Assembly (NCBI GenBank): GCA_035079385.1
Contig: JAVHKY010000034.1
Coordinates: forward strand, 868,001 to 932,000
Reading direction: 5' to 3'
From: Aspidiotus rigidus
Lineage: Eukaryota > Arthropoda > Insecta > Hemiptera > Diaspididae
Length of the DNA: 64,000 nt
Shown here: positions 1 through 20,029 of the stretch, piece by piece
How the letters are laid out: every line of letters starts with the position of its first letter
How positions within the stretch are numbered: position 1 is the first letter of the stretch
Translations under genes and position numbers: made by a program
The notes under the pieces: generated by a model
Databases searched by the model: none
Seen by the model: only the letters and a program-made list of their open reading frames with translations
What the model was told of the DNA's origin: nothing

Positions 1-8434
<8,434 letters not shown>

Positions 8435-11400
8435 CTTAATTAGCCGGCAACTCGAAACACGAATCACACGATATGAACGGACTCTCTCGAGTGTGAAACT
8501 AACAAACAACGTGATCCTACTGTATGAATCAGAAAGAAAGACGGTGTTATCAAATGACGATAAGAATATTCGATTTCAACATTGTACGCAACACGACACT
8601 CACGATTTTCGGAACGAAGACCGTTCATGGTTAACTCGAATTGATTCACCCAGAACTGGACTATACGAAGAAGGAAAATGTACTGAAAATGAAGTACGAA
8701 GTAGTTGAACTTGCGAGCAACGATCGTCACTCAGCTGAACTTGCGGTTACGCGCATATTTCATGTTCTTCACGTCTCCTGATTTAACATACGACCATTAA
8801 TCGGTCGTTCGTTTGTAGCTGTTTTTCAACGTGATTAATAAAAACCACGATGAAGATACGACGGCCGACTGTTCACGTGTCGGATCGAATAGCAGTAAAA
8901 CCTACTGATATTGTTATTCTATAATCTAGATGGCGAAATATAAATTCTCTGTTTGATCAGAAATATACCGACCATCAGACTCGGAGTACAAATTCGAGAT
9001 AAAGCAACGATAAATTGTTTTCAAAATATTGTCGCGACAAAATTTTGAAATTCGTACTTTCGAGTGTTGGGTTTTGGGTATCTGAACTCTGTGTGAGCCG
9101 ATATTCGAAATTCTTATCAGTGAACAGCTGATCGATGAAAGGTCGCTGAATTTCCTCAAGTCCATTCAGATCGTGGTCGGAAAATCCTGATGAGGAGTAA
9201 GATTGGTAATAAAATTATGAGGGCCATTCAAAATTCAATTTTTTTCCTCCTGTATTTTCAATAAATAGCCTATACTACTGATATCAGCGCTGCCTAACCA
9301 TAGGTAACCTACTGGTACCTAGCTACTAAAGAATAAAGATTGAATTTAATAATTTCAAAACTAATCCTAACTCTGATGATGTAGCGCCGGGAGTCATGTA
9401 TCGAACAAATCAAAATATATTTAAATTGAACTCAATTTTCCAATCAAACAATTATATCACTTGGTTGGACCATTATAATAATAATTACGAATTTCTCATA
9501 TCAAAATATTTTCCCCTTCACTCATCTTGTCTTCAACACATTCGTTCAGCAAAAATTCTGTTCTCAATTCCCAGGGAATACAGATAGGTAAGAATTTATT
9601 CTACAATAATTTTTTCTTGAAAATTCTTCCGCTCGTGAATGCAGCCATCAATTTATGTTTTAATTTTACCTACCGGTACCTTACAAAAACATCAATATAA
9701 ATTACCGGTAATATAATATGAATAGGTACCTATAATGCGTAATATTTATAATTATTGCGTAATAATTATAATTATTTGACATTATAATTAATCATCAACT
9801 AGGTACCGTATACCAGGTACCCATGTATAAGTAAACCAAATAAATTTTCATTGTGAATGCTCAGAACTTTCAAAATATTATTCTAGGTTATTGGGTACCG
9901 GTACCTACGTAGTTATAGATAGATATCTGTATACATGGATAATTCTCTGCCTTAAATTGATTTCCTATGATTGATGATTTTCTAGCGAATGTTAAGGTGA
10001 TCTGCAGGTCATTTATATTTGAATTGCATCGGTCTGATAATTTTTCCGTAACTGGAACTGGTACCTCAAACATATAGGTAAGCAAAATATTGTCATCTGG
10101 GGGAGTGAAATATACACGTGATTATAGGTATCTAGATTCTGGTATAATATATTAGGTATGTAGATGGCTAGAGCAACAGCAAGTTGATAAAATTTTTGAT
10201 TAGATGGTAGAAACTAGTTTTTTGGTCGATGGTATTTGGTTGCAGTGAATTCACCGCTTCTTTCATAAATCAAAAAAATATGAATAGAAAACCATCACTG
10301 TTGTCTACCTAGTAACAAAATCATCTGCAGAATTTCGTTTGCTTCTAGTTTAATCTCTATTTGCTTTTATAGATGTGAAGGTACCTGCTAGTTTATGATT
10401 CGCGTTCTTTATGACGTTTGTCAGAAAATGACGAGGAAAAATGATCGACGCGACGTTAACTAGGTATCAAAAGAAGAAAACAAAAATGTTCTGGTGCAGC
10501 AAAATGGATACAGATCATGTTTTTATACATAGTATAAGTCTAATATATTGTAGGCTAAGCTAATTAAGCTGGTTAGCTTTCAGGGGCTCGCTCTTAGTCT
10601 GGTATGAGTCTAGTATACTTACTGTAGCCTATATTGAGCTAATAATAAGGTACATACGCTCGCACACGCTTGTAGTTTAGTACTGAAGTAGGTCAAGATC
10701 ATCGATGGTGTCATAAAGAAAGTCGGTTAGGTAATGGAAAATATGATAATCTTTTTTCTTGATTTTAATTTTAAAAAGTAAATAAAATAATAATTATTAT
10801 TAATTATATTTAAAATAAATAAATCAATTATTTTGGTATTATTTGAACGGTATATTGAATTTGTTTAAAAAAAAATTTCAAGTTGATTGATTCAATTTTA
10901 ATTGGTTATGAATCTATGATAAATTCCATTTATTTTATTATTAATTTTAATTTTCATATTAATGATAAATTTTAATTCAAAAATTAGATTTAAAAAATCT
11001 ATGAAAATATTTTTAGTAAAAATATCTACAAATTTGAATTTGGTATGAAATATTAGATCATTAATTGTAATAACAATATTTATATTCAAATTTTATTAAC
11101 TTATTATCAAAGTCTTGATATCAACACTATTGTTTGTTTTCCAATTTTAGAGCATAAAAATCAAGCCTTCACTTTTGAAGGACAAAATCACTGGAATGTT
11201 TACCTTTGTTTTTGGACTAGAAACGTCGGCGTGCGTATCCTCGGTGAGTAATTCAGTAATCTGTGAGCATTATCAAGTAGACTGAAATATTAGTTTAAAC
11301 CATTTCTAATATTTGGTTTTGTAAAATTAATATAAAATTATCAAATTTATTTTTTCAAATAAACTCAATTATTAAAATTAAAATAATAATTAAAAATAAG

Positions 11401-11617
11401 TAATTTGAAATTATTACGAAATAAATTAATTTTAATTATATCAATTGAATCAATACTTCGACAATAATTTGAATATAAATGTTGTTACTTTAATTAATGA
11501 ACTAAAATTTCATGAACTATCTAGTCCACGAGGCCCACTTGTTCTAGGTCTACTGTATTCTGCGTTGTCTTCCTAACGGGGGAGGGGCGAACGAGTGGAT
11601 AGAATAGTATAGCCTAG
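8435..11617. other. Intergenic, 5' of the ABCC gene
   Basis: No supported gene in 3.2 kb. 8435-8900 should hold the ABCC promoter and 5' UTR, but I see no convincing TATA box or 5' exon. 9660-9910 is dense in ggtacc and accggta words. 10740-11140 and 11290-11520 are AT-rich blocks. One possible orphan exon near 11155-11250 is too weak to call. Confidence 0.6.
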
Positions 11618-11630
11618 AATGAGCCTGCGT

Positions 11631-11798
11631 TACTAAACAAGAAAGAGGAATACTCCGACGTGGAGTAAAAAAATGCAAACCGCAGAAAAATGAAAAGACG
11701 ACGAGCGCTTTCGGTTAAACAACCATCTTCGAGCCTGAAATGAAAGCAACTGACGAACAAAAGAGAAGAACGAGGTATTGAGATCGTCCAAACGAGAA
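11631..11798 (+). repeat. PLE left terminal inverted repeat (168 bp)
   Basis: Reverse complement of 13991-14158 with one mismatch (tattG/tattA) by direct comparison. Begins tactaaacaagaaagagg. Contains ggttaaacaaccatcttcgag, which recurs in the older PLE piece at 51600. Confidence 0.93.
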
Positions 11799-11839
11799 GA
11801 TGGTATGGTAAATTTAATATCACGACCAGATTAAACCTT

Positions 11840-14011
11840 ATGGTCCATTCGAGACTCTCCGGCATGCTCCTCCCCCTTGAGTTGGATTACTTTATGCGGG
11901 ACGTCAATGAAAAGTGTCGGAAGTTTGAGGCGAAGTTGAAGGAGAGGAAAAATAAGAAGCTGTCCTCCCTAATGACGGTTAATGAGGAGGTGGTTGAGGA
12001 GGGGGTGAGTGATGGCGTTGTCGTTCATAAATTCCATCCTCCCCTCATAAATAATAGTCAGGTAGTGTTCAATAGTGACGAAACATCCCTCCTTGAGAAA
12101 GGTTTGAAGTTCAGTATGCCTCCCCTCAAGAATGATGAAACCTTGGCGAATGTTGTTGCGGATCTTGCGGTTAAGATTGGTCCTGGTTTTAATACCCAGA
12201 AAGTCTGTGCCGAATTAGTCCGTAATAACCCCCTCCCTCGCATGAGTAATAAATTGGGAGGAGTGATTCAGGGTCTAAGGAGGAAGATGAAAGAGGGAGA
12301 TTTGATCGTCACTAAGGCTGACAAGGGCAACGCTGTTGTAGTGATGGAGAAATCGGCCTATTCTTCTAAGGTCCATGAAGTCCTACAGCAGTGTGGTGCT
12401 AAAGCGAGTGAGGATTTCAGCTTTCCCAAGCACGTCAAAGAAGTTAGGTGTGTCATCAACAGGAGTGAGGCTTTTATCAAAACTCCTGCTTTGAAAAAAG
12501 CCCTCCTCGTTCCTAACCCCACCCCCCCCCCCCTCTTGTACGGGCTGCCTAAAGTGCATAAGAACAATACCCCGATGCGACCCGTTGTTTCTTTCGTCTC
12601 CTCTCCTACCTACCTCCTTGCTAAATTCCTTGACCGTTGGTTCAAAAATCGTATTGATTTTGAATCCCCTCATTCGGTCTTGAATTCGGCCTCTTTAACT
12701 GACGTCCTCAAGGATGTAAGCCTTCCCCCGGGAACGACCATCTGCTCGTTTGATGTTGTTGGTTTGTTCCCGAATATTCCTAAGGCTGCTACTATCCAGC
12801 GTATGGGTGAGCTACTCGTCAGAGCCAACATTCCTCATAATGAGCTTCACGAATTCTTCGATCTTCTTAATACTTGCTGGTCCCCTAACTACTGTAAATT
12901 TGAAGGGAAATTTTTCGAGTTCCCTGACGAAGTAGGGATCCCCATTGGATCACCACTAGGCTCTCTCATATCCGAAATCTTCATGTCTAAGTTTGAACTT
13001 GACCTCTTTTCCTCGAACCAGGTGTTACTTAATCATATTCATTATTGGCACAGGTACGTTGATGACGTTCTATGTACCTGGACTGGTCACCCAGATCTCC
13101 TTGGTGAGTTTCTGAGGTATCTCAATTCCTGGTACTCTTCCATCAAATTTACGTTGGAAATAGGGGTATTTTCCATTAACTTTTTGGATTTATCGATCTC
13201 TATAATAGACGGTATCCATAAGTTTGGAATTTACAGGAAAGATACTACGACCGATGTTTTAGTCCACGGTGGTTCGTTCGGTCCTGTTGCTCACAAGATG
13301 GCTGCTTTTCATAGCCTAGTTCACAGACTGACTCGTATTCCTTTGAGTCAGTCTGCCTTCAAGAAAAAGTTAATCACAATAAAACACCTGGCCAGAGTGA
13401 ATGGGGTCAATGTCGATGTTGACGTGATGGTTCGGAGGAAAGTTACGAGGGGCCTCATGGATTCCACCACCTCCCTCCCCCGAGACACGATCCGTGATCG
13501 CCGTTTGCGTTGGATCAGTCTCCCTTTCTTGGGGAAGTTCTCCCAGCAATTTGGTCGGGCCCTTCGCCCGTTTGGCTTCAGACCCGCGTTTTACAACCCT
13601 ACCACAGTCAAGAGGTTGTTTGTGAGACTGAAGGACCCCATACCTGTTGATGAGAGGAGTGGTGTGTATAAGTTGGAGTGTGAGGATTGTGGAGTCTTTT
13701 ATATTGGTGAGACCAGCCGCCAAATGAAAGTTCGAGTAGCTGAGCACCTGAAGTCTTGGAAGAAGGGACACTTGGGGGGGTCAGCTTTCGCCGATCACTT
13801 AATAAACAGTGGCCACAGCTTCCGTGAGGGATCCGAAAAGCTCCTCCATAAGGAGAATTCCTACCGTAAGCGTATCGCCCTCGAGAATATAGAGATAATT
13901 CGTCATCTCAACACTGACGGTATCACTGTACTCAATTCGTATATTCCGGAAGATGGCCTGATCGAACTGGTTTATGACTCACACCGTGATTTCTCGTTTG
14001 GACGATCTTAA
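11840..14011 (+). CDS. Penelope-like reverse transcriptase with C-terminal GIY-YIG endonuclease, 723 aa
   Basis: Copies element RNA at a nick made by its own endonuclease (target-primed reverse transcription; family knowledge). N-terminal coiled, Lys/Glu-rich region (about 1-90); TKADKGNAVVVMEK (about 158-171); RT fingers YGLPKVHK (234-241) and MRPVVSFVSSPTYLLAKF; catalytic aspartate in CSFDVVGLFPNIP (D305); GIPIGSPLGSLISEIFM; catalytic YVDD (406-409); INFLDLSI. The GIY-YIG domain has GVY (608-610), YIG (621-623), an Arg-x3-His pair in VRVAEH (R632, H636), HLINSGH and LENIEI. All catalytic residues are present and there is no stop or frameshift. Length is near that usual for Penelope proteins. 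The last codons lie inside the right inverted repeat. The start chosen is the first ATG after the left repeat; upstream no alternative is seen. Confidence 0.95.
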   Translation: MVHSRLSGMLLPLELDYFMRDVNEKCRKFEAKLKERKNKKLSSLMTVNEEVVEEGVSDGVVVHKFHPPLINNSQVVFNSDETSLLEKGLKFSMPPLKNDETLANVVADLAVKIGPGFNTQKVCAELVRNNPLPRMSNKLGGVIQGLRRKMKEGDLIVTKADKGNAVVVMEKSAYSSKVHEVLQQCGAKASEDFSFPKHVKEVRCVINRSEAFIKTPALKKALLVPNPTPPPLLYGLPKVHKNNTPMRPVVSFVSSPTYLLAKFLDRWFKNRIDFESPHSVLNSASLTDVLKDVSLPPGTTICSFDVVGLFPNIPKAATIQRMGELLVRANIPHNELHEFFDLLNTCWSPNYCKFEGKFFEFPDEVGIPIGSPLGSLISEIFMSKFELDLFSSNQVLLNHIHYWHRYVDDVLCTWTGHPDLLGEFLRYLNSWYSSIKFTLEIGVFSINFLDLSISIIDGIHKFGIYRKDTTTDVLVHGGSFGPVAHKMAAFHSLVHRLTRIPLSQSAFKKKLITIKHLARVNGVNVDVDVMVRRKVTRGLMDSTTSLPRDTIRDRRLRWISLPFLGKFSQQFGRALRPFGFRPAFYNPTTVKRLFVRLKDPIPVDERSGVYKLECEDCGVFYIGETSRQMKVRVAEHLKSWKKGHLGGSAFADHLINSGHSFREGSEKLLHKENSYRKRIALENIEIIRHLNTDGITVLNSYIPEDGLIELVYDSHRDFSFGRS

Positions 14012-14158
14012 TACCTCGTTCTTCTCTTTTGTTCGTCAGTTGCTTTCATTTCAGGCTCGAAGATGGTTGTTTAACCGAAAGCGCTCGTCGTCTTTTCATT
14101 TTTCTGCGGTTTGCATTTTTTTACTCCACGTCGGAGTATTCCTCTTTCTTGTTTAGTA
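13991..14158 (-). repeat. PLE right terminal inverted repeat (168 bp)
   Basis: Partner of the left repeat; it includes the last coding bases and the TAA stop of the 723-aa gene, and is followed by a 35-bp tail before the target duplication. Confidence 0.93.
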
Positions 14159-14207
14159 TGGATAGCCGTAACTTAAAGGAACGGATTCGTTTAAATGAGC
14201 CTGCGTT

Positions 14208-16879
14208 CTTGGATTTCTATAGGCGTAGTGGACTGTAAGTTAAGCTATCTAGTCAACGGGGGCCTCATTTGCTCTACTCGTTCGCCGCCTTGTGGATATC
14301 AATATCAAATTACAGTAGGTCTACTATTAGCTTTCATGGAACCTGGCCTAACACAAGCTAACATACAGCAGAATAAAAGGCTGTACTAAAGCACTTATAG
14401 ATTACAAGGATGAGAGGAGGTGGATTAAAATCGCGGCCTCAAGTTCAGGGCTGGTGACGTCACCAGCTAATGACGTCATAGTTTATTATAAAGGAAGAAA
14501 AGGGCCATACAGTATACAGGATTATTAGGGCCTGGACCTAGTACAAGCCTAGTATAAAAAGGAGGCACTCGCAAGAGGGGCTATTTTTCCACGTTTCACA
14601 GTCATCTGCACACATGCACAAGCACACGAAAATTTTGGAATTGTGGCAGGGGAGAGGGGAGGTTAGAGGAAAGATATGAAACAAGTCAAAAACGCAGTAA
14701 GGGTGCCATGGATAATAGGTGTAGCGAGCAGGAAAGGATGGCTCCTCAAACCTGTTACAGAATGGGGCTTTCACCAACGCAAAATGATGATGAAAAACCT
14801 AATCTCATAGCATAAAAAACTTAATTTATATCCCTATGATCAAAGTAATTCAGATTGCTAGGTGCTCTTACATCTAAACCTGATCCGAAAATACTTTCAG
14901 CATTTTATGCTTTCAAGATTGGGATTACTCTTGAAAAACTGTCACAAAAAATCGTAACGAAAAAACTGTCAAGAAAATCCTTAGGACTGGGATTATTCTT
15001 GGAAAATTGTCACGAAACGTCATCAGTGTTTTGGTTATTCTTTCATTGTACATAATATTACCCTCGTTAAATTGGATCCAAACTAGGCTACTATAGTAGG
15101 TTTGGCCTTCATTATATAGGCCTAGTATACATGTAAGACTCAGAGGTTCTTTGAAATAATGCATACCTATATATTATTATATATAATCGAGATCGGTTTA
15201 TCGATATAAACGAGATTGATATATCTTTACTTTGCACTTCTTTGTAAACGAAGCAAGCATAATATAAAATGCTACTCCACGTGTCTCTAAAGGAGACATA
15301 TTAGCTCCCACATTTTTTTTTCACATAGATAAGTAGCATCAGAAATGAAAAAGAAATACGAGGAAAAACAATTCGCGCCGACATTAATGAAGGAGAAAAG
15401 GTACCTATCTATTAAAAATGATAGGGTTGTATTTCCTATGTCAAATAGGGACATAACGTAATTTTAGATTTCAAATTAGTAATCACCATGATGAAACCTT
15501 GAGACAATGTTACATCGAATTATTTGAAGTAAGTTTTTAAATGATAGGTGAGTATAAACCAAAATTTGCGATGGTAAGGATGAAAAATTAAAAATCGTCA
15601 AATATTCACGACCTTGGCACAAGCACGAATTCCGTCCGTCTTACATCGTCAATATTACCCTAAAATTTTACAGCAATAAGCTCAACAAATCTAAACATAA
15701 CGGTATAGGTACTTAGAGGTAGCTGTATTCATTATCACTATAATTGTATTACGCTCTTACCTCTCGAAAATACATCAATTCACTCGCAGTACGTACATAT
15801 AGTATAACCAGACGATGGACAAGGTTAACTACGTATCAATTTTGTGGTCGCCCCGCCAGAACGGATCGTAAAATTCGTAAAATAAAAGTAAGAGGTCTAT
15901 TTCCACCTATACATTTTGGAACTAGATAGACTGTACTTTTATTAAAAATTACGTCCATTTGGAAAAGTAACTGCGCATATTGGAGGCTGAAAGGAGAAAA
16001 ATTGTTTTACGAGTCGAATAAAGATGGAAGACGTGACGATTTCACAGTGTAGGCCTACCGAGTAAAAATTGCTTCCGTGAATAATTTTTTTGATACGGGA
16101 GAATTTTTTTCGCTGATATTCTAGCAGCAATCAATACCGACGACTGTGTCAACTTACAGGTATAGGTCAGAATGTCGAGCACTCCTTTAAGGGTGACTAT
16201 TATGACGACGGAACGATGTTGTAGGTATGCTAATAAATATTTCGGCACAATAATAGCGATGATACTGTTCGAGGGAAGACTGTTGAAATAGTGGTACAAT
16301 AAGGTACGTATAACACATAGGCACGATCATACGAATTTCTATTTTAAAATAAAAATGACTCCATCAGTACAGTCAGTTGATGGTAACGTGCTGTATAATT
16401 AGACTAACTCGAATAAAAAGTATAATCCAACCTCAATGTCCTTGCCACCATGTATTTTTGCGTACAGAATTACGTCAGATATAAGGATTTGGACTTGCAA
16501 AGGGAAGTCTATAATAAAACGAATCGTTAATGAGCATAAAAAATTGTCAGGTGAGCTGAGTATTCTTAGTATGGGTCGTTTAACGCCATTGTTGTTGTCG
16601 ACCAATGAAAAAATAATAGTAGGGCAATAATTTTAAATTTTGTCGAATTGTATTGCGCACGTCTTGTATCACTTACGAAGTACATACGGTTTGCTCATTT
16701 ACCATTTCCTTGATCAAACGAAGAAACACAAAAAGGCGCTTTTTTGGAGAGCAAGTTGCAATAATGATATTCGACCTTGATGAATCGTGGCCTCATTCTG
16801 ACAAGATATGTCTGGTCATAAAACCTACAAAAATTTAGGAGACACTCTTCTGGGACAAACGTATTGCACAATAGTATAA
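14208..16879. other. Intergenic; contains a CRE-like perfect palindrome
   Basis: No supported gene. 14450-14467 is a perfect 18-bp palindrome gctggtgacgtcaccagc with a TGACGTCA core; a second TGACGTCA follows at 14471-14478 and a TATA-like ttattataaa just after. Scattered aggcctagtata words occur near 14525-14555 and 15080-15130. 14920-15030 holds a short repeat of aaaactgtcacraaa words. Confidence 0.55.
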
Positions 16880-17210
16880 GCGGTTAGTGATTGAATACTG
16901 CAAATGTGAGTTATATCTGATGCCGCTTGGTATGATGATAAATATGACGCCTGCGAACATCTTTGGAAGGGGTGCCCCCCGAACCCCCCTTAGAATTCAA
17001 GATGACGCCTAAAGTATATGTTTTTTGGCCATATCTCGATAAATATCAACTCTAGGAAAAATATACCTCAGTAAAAAAATATTCCTCGTAAAATTTTACA
17101 TAAAAGTTGTTACAAGTGTTTTCCTTATAAAACTCACTGTTCTCGTACACGAAGCGATTATGTTTGGAATACGCGCCAGCGAGTAGGATTGCAATGAGTA
17201 GTAGCGCATC
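16880..17210 (+). repeat. Left arm of a large inverted repeat
   Basis: Matches the reverse complement of 22737-23073 along nearly its whole length (for example gcggttagtg..., ggtatgatgata, the C-run/G-run gccccccgaacccccct, ggccatatctcgataaatat, aaaattttacataaaagttgt). The arms are diverged, roughly one change per 8-10 bases in the better part. They enclose 5.5 kb including a later LINE insertion. Part of each arm can be read as a related peptide (AYSKHNRFVY), but substitutions there are mostly amino-acid-changing. Confidence 0.85.
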
Positions 17211-17827
17211 ATGCTTATCGCGCTTCTCGTTCACCTGTTATTTGTAACTATCCGCCAACGATATTTGATTAATGAAGAGAAAATTTACCGAAATATGAAT
17301 GCTTATATTCTTTACAAGTTTTGAAAATATTTGCGGAACATTTGTAATATGAAGAAATGATAATAATATTAAGCTTTTATTGCTTCAAGTATACGCTTAA
17401 AAATCATAGCTCTATAAAACGTTTAGAAAGACAGTTTCCCGAAATCAAAAACTTTGACCAACTTAAATTTAAAATAATAATATTCAGCGAGTACTTTTCT
17501 TCAAGTGAGCACTGCAAAGAAGAAAAAAAATTGGGTTATCTTGGGATCTTTGCGTGCTACTATGATACATAAATTAGCAATGAAAAGAAATTGAATCTGT
17601 TCCCAAATTTTTTTCTCATACATTTATTTAGTATGTACATAACAGATTCAGGTTCATGAATTTTGTCCTTGTATGTTTCAAATTATGAAATCCCTACTGC
17701 ATAATTGCTAATTCTCTATTTTTCCCTTCTCTAGACCTCACGTTCGCCCGCTTGTGCATGATACTAAATTTGCTTCATTTCCTCGCAATTGATATAGAGA
17801 GAAAAATGTTAAGTAAATCATTAATAT
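17211..17827. other. Unassigned sequence inside the large inverted repeat
   Basis: AT-rich, no gene supported. One short plus-strand frame at 17357-17575 has no recognised relative. Confidence 0.4.
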
Positions 17828-18400
17828 TTACCTGGTATTTTCATAATCACTTCTGCAATGAGTGCACATATAGGTACACGACAGGCCAGCAGAAATACAA
17901 GAACATCGACTGCTGGTACATCTTTGGATGCAGCCACACTTGATGATTTCGCGACATACTTCCCAAATTGGTGACTGAGTTGTCCACTTAGGAATCCATT
18001 GATCCTTATTTTGCAACCAGCCGTAATCTGAAGGTGCAGGAAGTTGAATTTGGTCACGGATATCAGCTTGACCCCATATAAAACCGCTTTGATATAATGT
18101 ACGTAATGCATGCTGCATTAGAGCATTAGCAGTTGGGTAAATTTTTGATCGGCCTACATTTTGTGGCAAAAAGATCTCGACGCGTTTTATTCAATGTATC
18201 AATTTGTACATCAGCTCCATACCGATGAATGGTAAAAATTTCCAATGTATGAAAAGTGTTGTCGTCAATTGTTTCCATGGGATGTGACAATGACCGAAAT
18301 GCATCTGTAGCTTAAAGTAAACTAACTGAGAAAACACCATGCTTTCGCAAATAGTAACATGATCGAACAAAGGGCTCTCAGTTTCAACCTCCATGTTACG
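17828..18400 (-). pseudogene. Broken gene with a C-terminal Cys-rich (CXC-like) domain
   Basis: Minus-strand frames read TFHTLEIFTIHRYGADVQID around 18270-18200, then after a frameshift ALMQHALRTLYQSGFIWGQA (about 18125-18065), GWLQNKDQWIPKWTT (about 18020-17975) and CREIIKCGCIQRC, SSRCSCISAGLSC, CTHC (about 17955-17855). The order (LEIF..Y, LMQH..R..YQ, W..IWTT-like, then C-x-C clusters) matches a widespread but uncharacterised animal gene type that I know from invertebrate genomes, often multi-copy, ending in a tesmin-like cysteine block that probably binds zinc. At least two frameshifts break it. It sits inside the inverted repeat, so it may be the cargo of that element; this is inference. 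Confidence 0.55.
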
Positions 18401-19199
18401 CTTCTTATTTCGGATTTCATTATTCAAGTACTTTTGCTGATACTTTACCTGTTGAGAAATGAAATCATTGAGGCAACTAAATGGAACAACTTTAGGTAGC
18501 TGATTCTTTTTTTTTTTTTATATTTTATTTTTACGAGCACTAGAGCTGCACGAGGGCTATTGGCTCGGCGTTACAAAAGTTATGAAAGTAATATTATAAA
18601 TAACACATAAGAAAGGGAGGTTTTAAGGTAGTTGGTAGAGTAAGGAAAAGTGAGGAAGGATAAGAGGGTGGAATATAATGTCGAGTGTAACTGCTTCAGG
18701 TAATGGTGTGTAAAAGTTTACAATGTGTGTATGTAGAAGGTTGTAGAGGTATAGTCGATGTATGTGTTCAGATGTGAGCGTAAAAGTCAGTTTGGCTTAG
18801 GTAATGTAGGGTATTCGAAATGATGTCCTGGTTGTTTTTGAGTGCTTGGGTGAGTGAAGAGGGGGTATCCGAAGAAGAGTGAAGGGGTAAAAGTCTGGGG
18901 CATGAAAAAAAGTGTTCCACTGTTAATTTGTCTTTTTGACGGTGGGGACATGAGGGAGGGGTTAGGATGTAGGGACTGATGAGGTGGGTGTGAGTAATTT
19001 TTGTGTGACCAATTCTGAGACGAGAGAGAATTACTTATTCTCTTCTTGTGTTTTGAATGGAGGATACCCAAGGAACCGGGATTTTTTTGATACTGAGAAG
19101 TTTATTATTTGTTTGATTTTCCCAAAGAGTGTTCCATGATTGTTTGATGAGAGAACGATAGTAATTTTTGTAGGGTTGGTAGGGGTGAATTATCAGTTA

Positions 19200-19860
19200 T
19201 TTGACTGAAGGAGGTAGCTTGTTTAGCGGCTTGATCAACTGCGTCGTGGTCGGGGAAATTGGTGTGTCCAGGGATCCATATGAAGATAATTTAAGTGTTG
19301 ATTGTTTCCAAAGTGTGTAGTGTGAGAAAGATGTGTTGGATTATAGGGTTAGAGTTGTATGCGTCTGTAAGGGAGTGGAGTGAAGAAAGTGAGTCAGTGA
19401 GAATAATGAATTTACCGTTTGGGGGTAGTTGAGAGAGGTGGGAAAGGCAGGAAAAAATGGCCATCAGTTCGGCTGTAAAAATAGCTAGGCTATATTTCGG
19501 ATGCGATGAGAAGATATTTCCCCGTCGATGGAGTATGCGTAAGCTGCTTTAGTAGATGTTTTCGACCCATCGGTGAGGCAAAGTGAATGCTCAGGGTATT
19601 CTTGAAGTAGTTTGTTGATATGTTGGGTAAAACCAGGTTTGTCAGATTTTGGGATTTCTGTGAGATCTAGGCGTATTTTAGGTTGAGGGAAGGTCCAAGG
19701 GGGGAAGGTTGTGTACATGGGTTCTAGGGGATGTGCTATGAACGGTTTGTTGATCAGGTGATTGAATTGAAGGCGAATATGTTTGGTGGAGGATTGGTTG
19801 TGATTGTGGTGAAAGATTCGGTTAAAGATTGGAAGTTGTGGGAATTGTGCTACAGAGGAT
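19200..19860 (-). pseudogene. LINE RNase H domain, frameshifted
   Basis: Removes RNA from the RNA-DNA hybrid. CLTDGSKTSTKAAYAYSI (about 19600-19530) carries the first catalytic aspartate in TDGS. After a frameshift near 19490, TAELMAIFSCLSHL supplies the catalytic glutamate, FIILTDSLSSL the next aspartate, and IWIPGHTNFPDHDAVDQAAK the terminal H..D motif. All four acidic sites are visible in two frames. Confidence 0.85.
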
Positions 19861-20029
19861 AAAAAGTTGGAGGTTAGAATGAGCCTTCGAAAGTGAAGGG
19901 GAGGATCTGGGGCTTCTGCACATAGGCTAAGTTTGGGGCTGGTGCGATAAGCTCCCAGGGCAATCCTGAGAGAAGATGTCTGGATGGGGTCGAGTAAGGC
20001 GCTGTGTTGTAGATCGGGGAACCATAATC

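Larger units (their letters stand above)
11618..14207 (+). mobile_element. Full-length Penelope-like retroelement (PLE)
   Basis: Complete element: 14-bp target duplication aatgagcctgcgtt at 11618-11631 and 14194-14207; inverted terminal repeats 11631-11798 and 13991-14158; a 35-bp unique tail at 14159-14193 on the right; one uninterrupted 723-codon gene. Terminal repeats in inverted orientation, a short one-sided extension and variable target duplications are known for Penelope. The arms differ at one base by my alignment and the duplications are identical, so the insertion is young. The product has both RT and GIY-YIG endonuclease, so the copy could be autonomous. Confidence 0.92.

Noticed and set aside
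11150..11260. Possible exon with acceptor tttag and donor ggtgagt, reading HKNQAFTFEGQNHWNVYL
   Set aside because: Single isolated candidate, no matching neighbour exon, no recognised family.
12058..13771. Minus-strand frames opposite the PLE gene
   Set aside because: Shadows of the 723-codon gene.
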